Origin: Kitasatospora purpeofusca
Lineage (GTDB): Bacteria; Actinomycetota; Actinomycetes; Streptomycetales; Streptomycetaceae
Assembly: GCF_000718025.1 (NCBI RefSeq)
Contig: NZ_JODS01000004.1
Coordinates: forward strand, 283,899 to 347,898
Reading direction: 5' to 3'
DNA length: 64,000 nucleotides
In this document: in pieces, positions 52,539-60,909 of the stretch
Position numbering within the stretch: the stretch's first letter is position 1
How the letters are laid out: each line of letters opens with the position of its first letter
Notes under the pieces: model-generated
Told to the model about the DNA's origin: nothing
Seen by the model: the letters and a program-made list of their open reading frames with translations, nothing else
The model's database searches: none
Program-made: the position numbers and the translations under genes

Positions 52539-52661
52539 GGCGCTCCTCTGGATCCGGTCGGCGGTACGGGCGGCTCCTACCGTAAGGCCCGTGCGGCGCC
52601 CATGGAACTGTCGCCCGAACCGCGAGACACCGCCCCCGGCGCAGGCCGTACGCTGTGCGCC

Positions 52662-53222
52662 ATGGACCGTACGCCTGCCGCAGCCGCGACCGCCGACGAC
52701 TTCCTCGACCGGGCCCTGCTGGAGGAGGCCGCGAAGAAGTCCGGCCTGCTCTGGGTCCGGGCGGACGGCCAGGAGCACGGGCGGGCGCTCTGGCACGCCT
52801 GGCACGACGGCGCGGTGGTGGTGGTCGGCGACGGCGCCGAGCAGCCGCTGCACGGGCTCACCGGCGGGGCGGGCGCGACCGTCACCGTCCGCAGCAAGGA
52901 CAAGGGCGGCCGGCTGACCGGCTGGCCGGCCCGGGTGGTCGAGCTGGCCCCGCGGAGCGAGGCCTGGCAGGGCGCCGTCGAGGAGCTGAAGGGCAAGCGG
53001 CTGAACGCGCCGGACACCGACGCCATCGCCGACCGCTGGGCCCGCGAGTGCCGGGTGCTGCGGCTGGAGCCGGCCGGGACGTCGGGCGCCGAGCTCACCG
53101 AACGGCCCGGGTCGATGCCGGAGGACTCGCACGTGGCGGCGCCGATGCCCACCCCGGCCACAACCCGTCGGCCGATCCCCGCCGGGCTGCCGAAGCTGCT
53201 GCTGAAGCGCCGCAAGGGCTGA
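52662..53222 (+). CDS. conserved hypothetical protein, possibly split-barrel-like
   Basis: This 186-residue soluble protein is of unknown function. Residues ~25-95 (GLLWVRADGQEHGRALWHAW, VVVVGDGAEQPLHGL, ATVTVRSKDKGGRL) have alternating beta strands reminiscent of flavin-type split barrels, but no cofactor motif is certain. The C-terminus is basic (KLLLKRRKG). A TACGCT -10-like box ends seven bases before the ATG, so the mRNA is probably leaderless. It is divergent from the EamA gene. Confidence 0.7.
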   Translation: MDRTPAAAATADDFLDRALLEEAAKKSGLLWVRADGQEHGRALWHAWHDGAVVVVGDGAEQPLHGLTGGAGATVTVRSKDKGGRLTGWPARVVELAPRSEAWQGAVEELKGKRLNAPDTDAIADRWARECRVLRLEPAGTSGAELTERPGSMPEDSHVAAPMPTPATTRRPIPAGLPKLLLKRRKG

Positions 53223-53395
53223 CGCGCCGCCACACCCGGCCCCCTCCCGGTCGGGCCGCCTCCCCCGGTCGCCCGATTCGCCCGTTTTCACCGAGCCCGG
53301 GCGGAGATGCCCGAGTAGCCTTGGCCGCGGGGCGTGGCCGCGCCCGGCCGGGCGTCCGCGAGACGCGTCGAGCGAGGCGAGGGAGACCGGAGTCC

Positions 53396-54703
53396 ATGGC
53401 AGGACCAGGCAGCCGCGTCTTCATCTCGCACCTGTCCGGCATCGCCGTCTTCGACCCGAACGGCGACCAGGTCGGCCGGGTCCGGGACGTCGTGGTCGCC
53501 CTGCGGATCGGCGGCCGGCTGCCCCGGGTGCTCGGCCTGCTGGTCGAGGTGGTCGCCCGGCGCCGGATCTTCCTGCCGATGACCCGGGTGACCAGTCTGG
53601 AGTCCGGCCAGGTCATCACCACCGGCGTGATCAACATGCGCCGCTTCGAGCAGCGCCCCGCCGAGACCCTCGTCCTCGCCGAGCTGCTCGACCGCACCGT
53701 CACCTGGACCAAGACCGGCCAGGAGGTCACCGTCCTGGACGTCGCGATGAGCCAGACCCGGCTGCGCGAATGGGAGATCGGCAAGGTCTTCGTCCAGGTG
53801 GGCCGGGTCGGCCGGCTGCGCAAGGCCCGCGGCGAGACCGTCACCCTGGACTGGCAGGACGTCACCGGCTTCACCCTGCCCGAGGAGGACCAGGGCGCCG
53901 CCAACCTGCTCGCCACCTTCGACCAGCTGCGCGCCGCCGACCTCGCCAGCGTGATGCACCACCTCTCCGCCAAGCGCCGCGCCGAGGTCGCCGCCGCACT
54001 CGACGACGAACGGCTCGCCGACGTCCTGGAGGAGCTGCCCGAGGACGACCAGGTCGAGATCATCGGCAAGCTGAAGGACGAACGGGCCGCCGACGTCCTG
54101 GAGGCGATGGACCCGGACGACGCCGCCGACCTGCTCTCCGAACTGCCCGGCGACGAGGCCGAGCGCCTGCTCCAGCTGATGGAGCCGGACGAGGCCGAGC
54201 CGGTCCGCCGGCTGCTGAGCTACGAGGAGAACACCGCCGGCGGCCTGATGACCACCGAGCCGATCGTGCTGGAGCCGGACGCCACCGTCGCCGAGGCACT
54301 GGCCCGGGTCCGGATCTCCGACCACAAGCCGGCGCTGGCCGCGCAGGTCTTCGTCTGCCGCCCGCCGAACGAGACCCCGACCGGCAAGTACCTGGGCACC
54401 GTGCACTTCCAGCGGCTGCTGCGCGAGCCCCCGTACACCCTGGTCGGCTCGCTGGTCGACGACGACCTCGACCCGCTGCCGCCGGACACCCCGCTGTCGC
54501 TGATCACCAGCTACCTGGCCACCTACAACATGGTCGCCGCGCCGGTCGTCGACGAGGCGGACCACCTGGTCGGCGCCGTCACCGTGGACGACGTGCTCGA
54601 CCACCTGCTGCCGGAGGACTGGCGGGAGGCCGCGCTGCACGGCGGTCCGGGCGAGGAGCACGCCGACGGACGGGACGAGAGGGAGGTGACCGGTGGACGC
54701 TGA
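53396..54703 (+). CDS. MgtE N-terminal domain + CBS protein lacking the channel domain
   Basis: This 435-residue protein has an N-terminal PRC-barrel-like part (VFISHLSGIAVFDPNGDQVG). An MgtE-N superhelical repeat follows (LADVLEELPEDDQVEIIGKL, AADVLEAMDPDDAADLLSEL), then a CBS pair (TAGGLMTTEPIVLEPDATVAE to VGAVTVDDVLDHLLPEDW). The five membrane helices of MgtE are absent, so it is a soluble Mg- or nucleotide-sensing module rather than a transporter. It overlaps the following DUF1003 gene by 11 bases and lies near corA. It may regulate the DUF1003 membrane protein or CorA, which is inference. Confidence 0.88.
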   Translation: MAGPGSRVFISHLSGIAVFDPNGDQVGRVRDVVVALRIGGRLPRVLGLLVEVVARRRIFLPMTRVTSLESGQVITTGVINMRRFEQRPAETLVLAELLDRTVTWTKTGQEVTVLDVAMSQTRLREWEIGKVFVQVGRVGRLRKARGETVTLDWQDVTGFTLPEEDQGAANLLATFDQLRAADLASVMHHLSAKRRAEVAAALDDERLADVLEELPEDDQVEIIGKLKDERAADVLEAMDPDDAADLLSELPGDEAERLLQLMEPDEAEPVRRLLSYEENTAGGLMTTEPIVLEPDATVAEALARVRISDHKPALAAQVFVCRPPNETPTGKYLGTVHFQRLLREPPYTLVGSLVDDDLDPLPPDTPLSLITSYLATYNMVAAPVVDEADHLVGAVTVDDVLDHLLPEDWREAALHGGPGEEHADGRDEREVTGGR

Positions 54704-55349
54704 CCGCAAGGGCCGGCGCGAGGAGACCCCGCGCCAGCGGCTCCAGGGCGAGCTGCGGGAACTGCGCCAGCTGCGCGAGCTGCGCGCCCGCGAGGGCGCC
54801 AGGGACCGCCGGGCCGAGCCCGCCCCCACGGGGTCGTCCACCCGCAGCCGGCTGGACCAGCCGCGCACCGCCCGCACCGGCCTGATCAACCTGCCGGCCT
54901 ACGACCCGGAAGCCTTCGGCAAGCTCTCCGAGCGGATCGCCCGCTTCCTCGGCACCGGACGGTTCATCGTCTGGATGACCGTGGTGATCATCCTCTGGGT
55001 CGCCTGGAACACCCTGCTGCCCGACGTGGTCCGGTTCGACGACTACCCCTTCATCTTCCTGACCCTGATGCTCTCCCTCCAGGCCTCATACGCGGCGCCG
55101 CTGATCCTGCTCGCGCAGAACCGCCAGGACAACCGGGACCGCGTCAACATGGAGCAGGACCGGGCCCGCAGCGACCGCAACATCGCCGACACCGAGTACC
55201 TCACCCGCGAGGTCGCCGCCCTGCGCCAGGGCCTCGGCGAGGTCGCCACCAGGGCCTTCATCGCCTCCGAGCTGGGCAGCGTGCGCTCCGAGATCCAGTC
55301 GCTGCTCAGAGAGATCGACGAGCGCCGGGAGGCCTCCGGGACGCTGTGA
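54693..55349 (+). CDS. DUF1003 membrane protein
   Basis: This 218-residue protein has a charged N-terminal coiled coil (LQGELRELRQLRELRAREGA). Two membrane helices follow at about 90-135 (IVWMTVVIILWVAWNTLL, then FIFLTLMLSLQASYAAPLIL). The signature LLAQNRQDNRDR leads to a C-terminal coiled coil. This is the DUF1003 layout, uncharacterised but often linked to CBS/MgtE-N genes. GTG 54693 has GGAGG six bases upstream and overlaps the preceding gene by 11 bases, so the two are translationally coupled. Confidence 0.9.
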   Translation: MDADRKGRREETPRQRLQGELRELRQLRELRAREGARDRRAEPAPTGSSTRSRLDQPRTARTGLINLPAYDPEAFGKLSERIARFLGTGRFIVWMTVVIILWVAWNTLLPDVVRFDDYPFIFLTLMLSLQASYAAPLILLAQNRQDNRDRVNMEQDRARSDRNIADTEYLTREVAALRQGLGEVATRAFIASELGSVRSEIQSLLREIDERREASGTL

Positions 55350-55405
55350 CCCGCGGCACGCCACCGACCGGACGAGGCCCCCGCGCGGCGCCGTACCATC
55401 AAGTC

Positions 55406-56566
55406 ATGGCCAACGAGACAGAGGTCGCGGCCGGCGTCACGGAAGAGTCCGTACGCCAGGCGCTGTCGACCGTCAACGACCCGGAGATCAACCGCCCGAT
55501 CACCGAGATCGGCATGGTGAAATCGGTCGGGATCGGCGAGGGCGGCGCCGTACGGGTCGAGGTCTGGCTGACCGTCTCCGGCTGTCCGATGCGCGACACC
55601 ATCGTCACCCGGGTCCGCGAGGCCGTCGGCCGCGTCCCCGGCGTGACCGAGGTCGAGGTCGAGCTCGACGTGATGAGCGACGAGCAGCGCAAGGAGCTCT
55701 CCCAGCTGCTGCGCGGCGGCGCCCCCGAGCGCGAGATCCCGTTCGCCAAGCCCGGCACCCTGACCCGCGTCTACGCCGTCGCCTCCGGCAAGGGCGGCGT
55801 CGGCAAGTCCTCGGTGACCGTCAACCTCGCGGCCGCGATGGCCGCCGACGGCCTGAAGGTCGCCGTGGTGGACGCCGACATCTACGGCCACAGCGTGCCC
55901 CGGATGCTGGGCGTCGAGGGCCGGCCCACCCAGGTCCAGGACATGATCATGCCGCCGCAGGCGAACGGCGTGAAGGTCATCTCGATCGGCATGTTCACCC
56001 CGGGCAACGCCCCGGTGGTCTGGCGCGGCCCGATGCTGCACCGCGCGCTCCAGCAGTTCCTGGCCGACGTCTACTGGGGCGACCTCGACGTCCTGCTGCT
56101 GGACCTGCCGCCCGGCACCGGTGACATCGCCATCTCGGTGGCCCAGCTGGTCCCCAACGCGGAGATCCTGATCGTCACCACCCCGCAGATGGCCGCCGCC
56201 GAGGTCGCCGAGCGGGCCGGCACCATCGCGGTGCAGACCCACCAGAAGATCGTCGGCGTGATCGAGAACATGTCCGGCATGCCCTGCCCGCACTGCGACG
56301 AGATGATCGACGTCTTCGGCACCGGCGGCGGCCAGACCGTCGCCGACGCGCTCACCCGCACCGTCGGCGCCACCGTCCCGGTGCTCGGCTCGATCCCGAT
56401 CGACGTCCGCCTGCGCGAGGGCGGCGACGACGGCCGCCCGGTCGTCCTGGCCGCGCCCGACTCCCCCGCCGCCACCGCCCTGCGCGCCGTCGCCGGCAAG
56501 CTCGGCGGCCGCCAGCGCGGCCTCTCCGGCCTCTCCCTCGGCCTCACCCCGAAGAACAAGTTCTGA
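55406..56566 (+). CDS. mrp: Mrp/ApbC (NBP35-type) iron-sulfur cluster carrier ATPase
   Basis: In this 386-residue protein, an N-terminal MIP18/DUF59 domain (~10-90) precedes a deviant Walker A P-loop SGKGGVGKSS at about 130, a LLDLPPGTGD switch and the cluster-binding CPHC at about 295. It carries and transfers Fe-S clusters in the cytoplasm. TACCAT lies six bases before the ATG, so its message is probably leaderless. A perfect hairpin follows. In related actinobacteria tatB and the sigE cluster lie downstream; here the accessory segment begins instead. Confidence 0.95.
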   Translation: MANETEVAAGVTEESVRQALSTVNDPEINRPITEIGMVKSVGIGEGGAVRVEVWLTVSGCPMRDTIVTRVREAVGRVPGVTEVEVELDVMSDEQRKELSQLLRGGAPEREIPFAKPGTLTRVYAVASGKGGVGKSSVTVNLAAAMAADGLKVAVVDADIYGHSVPRMLGVEGRPTQVQDMIMPPQANGVKVISIGMFTPGNAPVVWRGPMLHRALQQFLADVYWGDLDVLLLDLPPGTGDIAISVAQLVPNAEILIVTTPQMAAAEVAERAGTIAVQTHQKIVGVIENMSGMPCPHCDEMIDVFGTGGGQTVADALTRTVGATVPVLGSIPIDVRLREGGDDGRPVVLAAPDSPAATALRAVAGKLGGRQRGLSGLSLGLTPKNKF

Positions 56567-56574
56567 TCAAGCAC

Positions 56575-56621
56575 CGGGCTGGTCAGCGGCTGGGCATCCG
56601 CCCACCCCGCTGACCAGCCCG
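56575..56621. terminator. intrinsic terminator after mrp; last recognisable core feature
   Basis: CGGGCTGGTCAGCGG and CCGCTGACCAGCCCG form a perfect 15-bp stem followed by TTTGCTGTC. Confidence 0.85.
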
Positions 56622-56930
56622 TTTGCTGTCATCACCTGTCAACGTTGGCCAACCCTGGTAGACCTCGCACGGCCCGCAGACGGCCCGGCGCTCTCGGCTG
56701 ACCTCTTGCAGTTCCCCGCGCGGAAGCAACGAAGGCCAGCAAGCCGCCTCAAGCATGGGCCGACTTCCCAAATGGGAGCCTTCCGCTCCCAAAGTGGAAT
56801 CCAAGGAAACGCGCGATGCTCCCCTTAGACCGGGTATGCTGACGCTCGTTCAAGTCTCGTCGCCCCAATACTCCTCGACACAGTTCGAGGTTCACCTAGT
56901 ACGGAAACTAGACGACGGGAGAAGAACACC
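56622..56930. other. lower-GC non-coding DNA after mrp
   Basis: This stretch holds no gene I can support. It contains a TGGGAG/CTCCCA hairpin (near 56,772-56,791) and, just before the small peptide gene, the inverted repeat CTAGTACGGAAACTAG. Base composition is visibly lower in GC than the core. An 84-codon open frame at 56755-57009 lacks coding character. Confidence 0.4.
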
Positions 56931-57056
56931 ATGGGAAAGCAGCGGCCTCGCCCCAGGAGCCGGGCATCCTCGCACCCTATCCGGTGGGAGGTTGTCCTGG
57001 CAGCTCTGACGGCTGTGACCGCAGTAGCAAGCTGCGTAGAGCAGCTGGTGCGCTAA
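56931..57056 (+). CDS. 41-residue peptide with one hydrophobic helix
   Basis: ATG 56931 follows GGGAGAAGAACACC. The peptide has a basic N-terminus (MGKQRPRPRSRASSHPIRW), then one hydrophobic stretch (EVVLAALTAVTAVASCV) and a short polar end, like small membrane peptides or type I toxins. A hairpin terminator with a U-rich tail follows ~95 bases later. No homologue is recognised. The reality of the gene rests on the ribosome-binding site, the terminator and the amphipathic layout. Confidence 0.4.
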   Translation: MGKQRPRPRSRASSHPIRWEVVLAALTAVTAVASCVEQLVR

Positions 57057-57149
57057 TTCGCACCACTGATCGAGTGCCGGACGGACAGCTGGGCAAAAAG
57101 TAAGCCCGGCCGGTTCTTACTCGGCCGGACTCACTCGATCCCTCTACAG

Positions 57150-57190
57150 GAGCCCGAGTCTGGTTGCCGCCAGCTCGGGCTCTCTTATTT
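57150..57190 (+). terminator. intrinsic terminator with U-rich tail
   Basis: GAGCCCGAG and CTCGGGCTC form a 9-bp stem with a 15-base loop followed by TCTTATTT. It fits termination of the small-peptide transcript, and the T tract is unusual for this genome. Confidence 0.6.
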
Positions 57191-57446
57191 GAGAGATTAG
57201 TTGCCGGACAGGTGACTAAGTCAATCAAACTCAGTTACTCGTGCCACCTATCATTTATCGTTCACTCCGCATTAAATGTGGAACGAACTTAGTTGCCCGC
57301 ATGCAAGCAACTATTGCTCGCAAGCAAGCAACACCAACTATAGCTTCAGTTTCCAACTTCTTCCCAGAGCTTCTCGTAGCTCATGACAGGTTCTTGTAGC
57401 TGCACCAGAACCTTGAGGGCGAAGTCCTCCCCGAAGGAACCGCGTG
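57191..57446. other. AT-rich segment with short direct repeats
   Basis: About 230 bases have a GC content near half, far below the surroundings. They contain TTAGTTGCC twice (57197, 57289) and GCAAGCAAC twice (57303, 57324) in a GCAAGCAA-rich tract. No gene is visible. It could be an attachment or boundary region, a regulatory region, or a remnant of older insertion. Confidence 0.4.
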
Positions 57447-58256
57447 TCACGGCAACAGGCAGAACGCCACAGCGGCGTCGTCTCCAGCCTTGAAGCGCGG
57501 CCACCGAAGCCCATCAGGGTCCGTGGCCTCGGCCTTCCGTACCGCCGCGATCAGCCCGTCAGCACCGGCGGACCTCAGCACCGAAAACGCCTCTGCCCAT
57601 GTGGCAGCCTGGTACTCGGTGACGAGTCGCGACGCACCGTCTGACAGGACAGCCACCGCTTGGACGCCAGCCACCGACACGGCGCCGGTCAGCGCATGGT
57701 GGGCGGCCTCGCTATGCGAAGCGGCCACCCAGTAGCCGCCCGCCGTGTTCCGGGTGAGGCGCTGAGCCGTGACCATGCGGCGGACGCTCTCGGTGTGCTC
57801 CGGCGTGCCAGTGGCGAAGCGCTCGGTCTCGGCCCGGAGCTCCGGGACGACGGTGTCCACCCGCAGGTCGGTCTTCACCAGGTACTCGCCGTCCCGCTCG
57901 AAGACGATGGGCGAGTCGGCGAGCACCAGGTAGTCGAACTGCTCGGCGCCGGCGCGGAGGATCGAGACCGTTGCCGACGGCGTCCCGGGGTTGGCCAGGT
58001 CGCAGCCCGGGTGCAACGCCGCCACCTGCTCCAGCGCCTGAGCCAGCCCATCGGCCAGCGGCCGGCCGGGGTCGGCCAGCGCGGCGACCAGGTGGCCACC
58101 AAGCTGGGCGACGTACCAGGGAACGCCGTGCTGGCAACCGGTGTCGAGGCCAGCCGTGCTCAGCCCGTCCAGCACGACGGCGAGCGACGAAGTGGCGCCC
58201 ACCCAGTCTTCGTTGGGGTTCGGTCCGCCGGGTGCGGTGGCGATAGAGACGCGCAT
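57447..58256 (-). CDS. PP2C-like protein phosphatase of the accessory module
   Basis: This 269-residue protein shows the PP2C pattern: NPNEDWVGA with VVLDGLS at the N-terminus (metal-binding Asp), LSDGAS near residue 195 and a C-terminal GDDAAVAFCLL. It should dephosphorylate a Ser/Thr protein in the cytoplasm. It lacks membrane segments and is shorter than SpoIIE types. Its ATG lies one base after the stop of the HTH-sensor gene (TGACATG), so the two form one operon. No kinase lies in the visible part of the element. Substrate and role are unknown. Confidence 0.75.
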   Translation of the reverse strand: MRVSIATAPGGPNPNEDWVGATSSLAVVLDGLSTAGLDTGCQHGVPWYVAQLGGHLVAALADPGRPLADGLAQALEQVAALHPGCDLANPGTPSATVSILRAGAEQFDYLVLADSPIVFERDGEYLVKTDLRVDTVVPELRAETERFATGTPEHTESVRRMVTAQRLTRNTAGGYWVAASHSEAAHHALTGAVSVAGVQAVAVLSDGASRLVTEYQAATWAEAFSVLRSAGADGLIAAVRKAEATDPDGLRWPRFKAGDDAAVAFCLLP

Positions 58257-58257
58257 G

Positions 58258-59103
58258 TCAGGCCTCGTGTCGGTAGATCGGGGTAGCCCTGCTGCTCTCC
58301 AAGACCTCCAGGGTCTTCGGGTCGTAGCGGCAGGAGATGAGCGTGGAGAAGCGCTTCGTCCGCACCTCGCGGTACAGCTCGCCCAGGTGGTTCTCCAGGT
58401 AGTGGACAACGCCGTTCGCCCCGATCGCGTGGATGCCCGCGATGTACAGGAACGTCCCCTTGCCGTCGAGCCGGGGCAGCCGCGCCAGGTAGCCGACATC
58501 GCCGGCCGTGCCGTCTTCGTCGAGCGGTGAGCGGTACTCGGTCCCGGTCCGCAGATCTGCCAGGTGCCAGGCGTGATCCTTGCGGAAGCGCAGGTTGTCG
58601 TCGCCTTCGAGCACCTGGGCCACGATCGGGGACAGCCGCGGCCCGCAGACGACCACCAGGTGGTCGCGGTTCAGGTTCACGATGCCGGACGGCGGGATCA
58701 CCTCGGAGTCGGAGTCGAGCTTCAGGCCCGCGAACAGCTTGCGCAGGTGCTCGTAGTTGCCGAGGTCTTCCCTGGTCACGACCTCACTTGGGTTCTCCTC
58801 CTGCGACTTCCCGGCCTCGTACTTGCCGCCGAGCGCCACCGTCATGGGCCCCAGGCCGAAGAACGCGCGCTCCGGCGCGGGGCCGGCCGACGCGAGCTGG
58901 CCGACACGCCCGCGGCTTACGCCGAGCAGGGCAGCGATCTCGGTCTGCGACATGCCCGATGCCGACGCCTCTTCGATGGCCTCCCGGCGGACGCGGGACA
59001 GCTCGACCACCCGGTTCTGATAGTCCGCCATCAGGGCAATCGCCGCCTTGGCCCGTTCGATCGGGACGGCCACGTTGGCCACCCGCTCAAGCTCCTCGTG
59101 CAT
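58258..59103 (-). CDS. HTH regulator with C-terminal nucleotide-binding-like sensor domain
   Basis: In this 281-residue protein, residues ~1-45 are helical. An HTH follows at about 47-72 (SQTEIAALLGVSRGRVGQLA). A ~190-residue alpha/beta domain contains MTVALGGKYEAG, NLNRDHLVVVCGPRLSPIVA and GTFLYIAGIHAIGANGVVHY. The CGPR and GIHA segments look like loops of a Rossmann-type nucleotide or ligand binder, but I cannot name the family. It probably represses its own promoter and the divergent gene. ATG 59103 has GAAGGG upstream. It is followed by the phosphatase gene with a one-base gap. Confidence 0.7.
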   Translation of the reverse strand: MHEELERVANVAVPIERAKAAIALMADYQNRVVELSRVRREAIEEASASGMSQTEIAALLGVSRGRVGQLASAGPAPERAFFGLGPMTVALGGKYEAGKSQEENPSEVVTREDLGNYEHLRKLFAGLKLDSDSEVIPPSGIVNLNRDHLVVVCGPRLSPIVAQVLEGDDNLRFRKDHAWHLADLRTGTEYRSPLDEDGTAGDVGYLARLPRLDGKGTFLYIAGIHAIGANGVVHYLENHLGELYREVRTKRFSTLISCRYDPKTLEVLESSRATPIYRHEA

Positions 59104-59116
59104 CGTGATCCCTTCA

Positions 59117-59221
59117 CTGCCTAGGGGGGCGAAGCAAGAGTACCGCGAGGGGGGCTTGACGCACAGGTGACGCCTGCCTACCTTGGGTATCGCGAGAAGG
59201 CGAAAGCCCCCCTAAGCAGTA
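59117..59221. promoter_or_regulatory. divergent promoters with three G-tract operator-like sites
   Basis: TTGACG (59156-59161), a 17-base spacer and TACCTT (59179-59184) form a good rightward promoter. CTGCCTAGGGGGGC (59117-59130), GCGAGGGGGGC overlapping the -35, and the inverted GCCCCCCTAAGCAG (59208-59221) share the core AGGGGGGC and bracket it. A leftward -10-like TACTCT lies between. The HTH protein is the natural candidate to bind these sites. Confidence 0.6.
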
Positions 59222-59328
59222 AGTAGGGATGGGCCTAGCACTTCTCTGACCTGCCCAAACGCAGTGGAGCGGCGCCCCAACCGCCAAGTCAGTACGCCGC
59301 TCCATGCCCCAGTGAAGGGAGTTCCATC

Positions 59329-59754
59329 ATGCACGCTTCGCTCACCACTCGGCCGGTCCTGACCGTGGACGCGGTGGAGGAGAACGTCTCGCTGTTCGGC
59401 GAGGTGGACCCGGGCGAGCCGGAGCCGCGCTTGTCGGTGCGGGTGTCGATGTCCCTGCGGTTCTTCGACCTGGTGGGTCTGCTGGCCTTCCAGCCGGAGA
59501 TGCAGCTGACCGCCTCGGACCTCCTGGAGTCCGAGATGCTGGCGGAGTCCCTGCAGTTCGCGCTGGTGAACTCCGACATGCGCCAGATCGAGGAGTACGC
59601 GGAGCTGGCCCGCACCGCGCTGTCCGGGCCGCGCCGGCCGTTCCACGCGTACACCAAGCTCGTCGCCGAGGCCGTCACCCGCACGTTCGGCATGACCGCC
59701 CCGCAGCCGCCCGCCGCCCCGGCGGTGAACACCCTCCGGCTCGTGGCCGCCTGA
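59329..59754 (+). CDS. hypothetical protein of the accessory element
   Basis: This 141-residue protein is of unknown function, acidic in the middle and predicted soluble. It contains LSVRVSMSLRFFDLVGLLAF, then ESEMLAESLQFALVNSDMRQ and a Pro/Ala-rich C-terminus. The ATG follows GAAGGGAG. It is driven by the promoter at 59156-59184, divergent from the HTH/PP2C operon, so its expression is probably under that regulator. The first GGTGAAC repeat lies inside its 3' end. Confidence 0.65.
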   Translation: MHASLTTRPVLTVDAVEENVSLFGEVDPGEPEPRLSVRVSMSLRFFDLVGLLAFQPEMQLTASDLLESEMLAESLQFALVNSDMRQIEEYAELARTALSGPRRPFHAYTKLVAEAVTRTFGMTAPQPPAAPAVNTLRLVAA

Positions 59755-60909
59755 TGCCTATCCGGGTGAGCGCTCACCGACGCTCACGGGCGCTCACCCC
59801 CCGCTCACCCGACCAGTCGGCCGCTCCCGTTTCAGGCGCAGTCGGCCGACTTTCAGGCCCGCCCGGGAGGCGGTGAACACCCGACTGTTCACCGCCGCTC
59901 ACGGAACCGTTCCCGGCGTTCCGGCCGACCGTCCCCGGTTCCCGGGAAGCGCTTCCCGCCCTTTACCCCCAAGCATCGGTCGCCCCCTGACCAGTGGTCA
60001 CGGCCCGACCGGCAGCCGACTGCGCTCACCGGTGAACACCCGACCGTTCCCGGTGAACAACCCCCGACTTCCAGCCCGACTCCCGACCCATGAGGAGTAG
60101 CTGTGACCAGCCAGAACGGGGCCGACTCCCGCGCCCCCGAAGCTCCACCACCCGGACCTGAAACGCCGACCGCCGCCGCTGAAACCGGCGCCTGTGAACC
60201 CGAAACCGGCGCCGTCGTGAGCGGTGAACGCCCCGCCGTGAGCGCCGTCCGGTCGGGTGTTCACTGCCCCGTTCACCCCGTGCCCGAAGCGGCCGACCGC
60301 GTGGTCGAAACGGCGCCCGGCGGACCCGAAGCGGGCCCGTCCGTGAGCGGTGAACGCGGTCTCGTGAGCGCCGGTGAGCGCCCGGTGAACACCCCCGCCG
60401 CCCGTGCCGCCGAAACGCCCGCCGGTGCCGTCGAAGCGGACGCGGGCGTGGTTGAAGCGGTGCTGCCCGATCCGATCGTCCTCCCGGCGCCGGTGCGGGA
60501 CGCGCACCGCTCGACCGCCCGGTGGGCCGCCGACCGCTTCCTGCGGGTGCTGCAGAACGTCCGCCCGGCGGTGGTCTTCGACCGGTGGGGACAGCCCGTC
60601 GGCATCCCCGCCTACGGCTCCCCCGCCTTCGCCGCGCTGGCGCCGGCCGACCCGCGCCGGGAGGCCGCGCTCGTCACTGCCGCCGAAGCCTGGCGCCAGC
60701 AAGCCGAGCAGGCGCCCGAGGCGATCCACGCCCGTCTGCGCACGGACCTGGTGCTCGGCGAGCAGGCCCGCGACGCATGGGCGGCCGAGGACGAAGCCGC
60801 CTGGAAGGACCTTGTTCGGACCGTGCGTGCCTGGTCCAACCACCCGACCGCGCTGGAACTCGCCGAACGGCGGGCCCGCGCCGCCGAGGCCGCCCACCGC
60901 CAGGTGAAC
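59724..60909. repeat. GGTGAAC boxes, spanning non-coding and coding DNA
   Basis: GGTGAAC occurs at 59724, 59872, 60031, 60052, 60223, 60349, 60384 and 60903, with inverted GTTCACC at 59887 and 60271. CGGTGAACA (59871-59879) and TGTTCACCG (59886-59894) form a perfect palindrome with a 6-base centre. Copies inside the 310-residue gene create repeated SGER/VNTP peptides in its disordered N-terminal part. Confidence 0.75.
59771..59808. repeat. four CGCTCAC heptamers at 10-11 bp spacing
   Basis: CGCTCAC starts at 59771, 59781, 59791 and 59802, one per DNA helical turn, directly after the stop of the 141-residue gene. The first overlaps the perfect palindrome GTGAGCGCTCAC (59766-59777). The rest of the 59755-60102 gap holds further GCTCAC and GGTGAAC copies and CAGTCGGCCG twice; no gene is seen there. 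Confidence 0.75.

Noticed and set aside
56755..57009. 84-codon ORF after mrp
   Set aside because: No ribosome-binding site and no coding character; it overlaps the better-supported 41-codon ORF in another frame.
56622..57446. tRNA gene or tRNA 3' end serving as attachment site
   Set aside because: No cloverleaf or T-loop-like GGTTCGAATCC sequence was found in the lower-GC region. An attachment site, if tRNA-based, must lie beyond the right edge.
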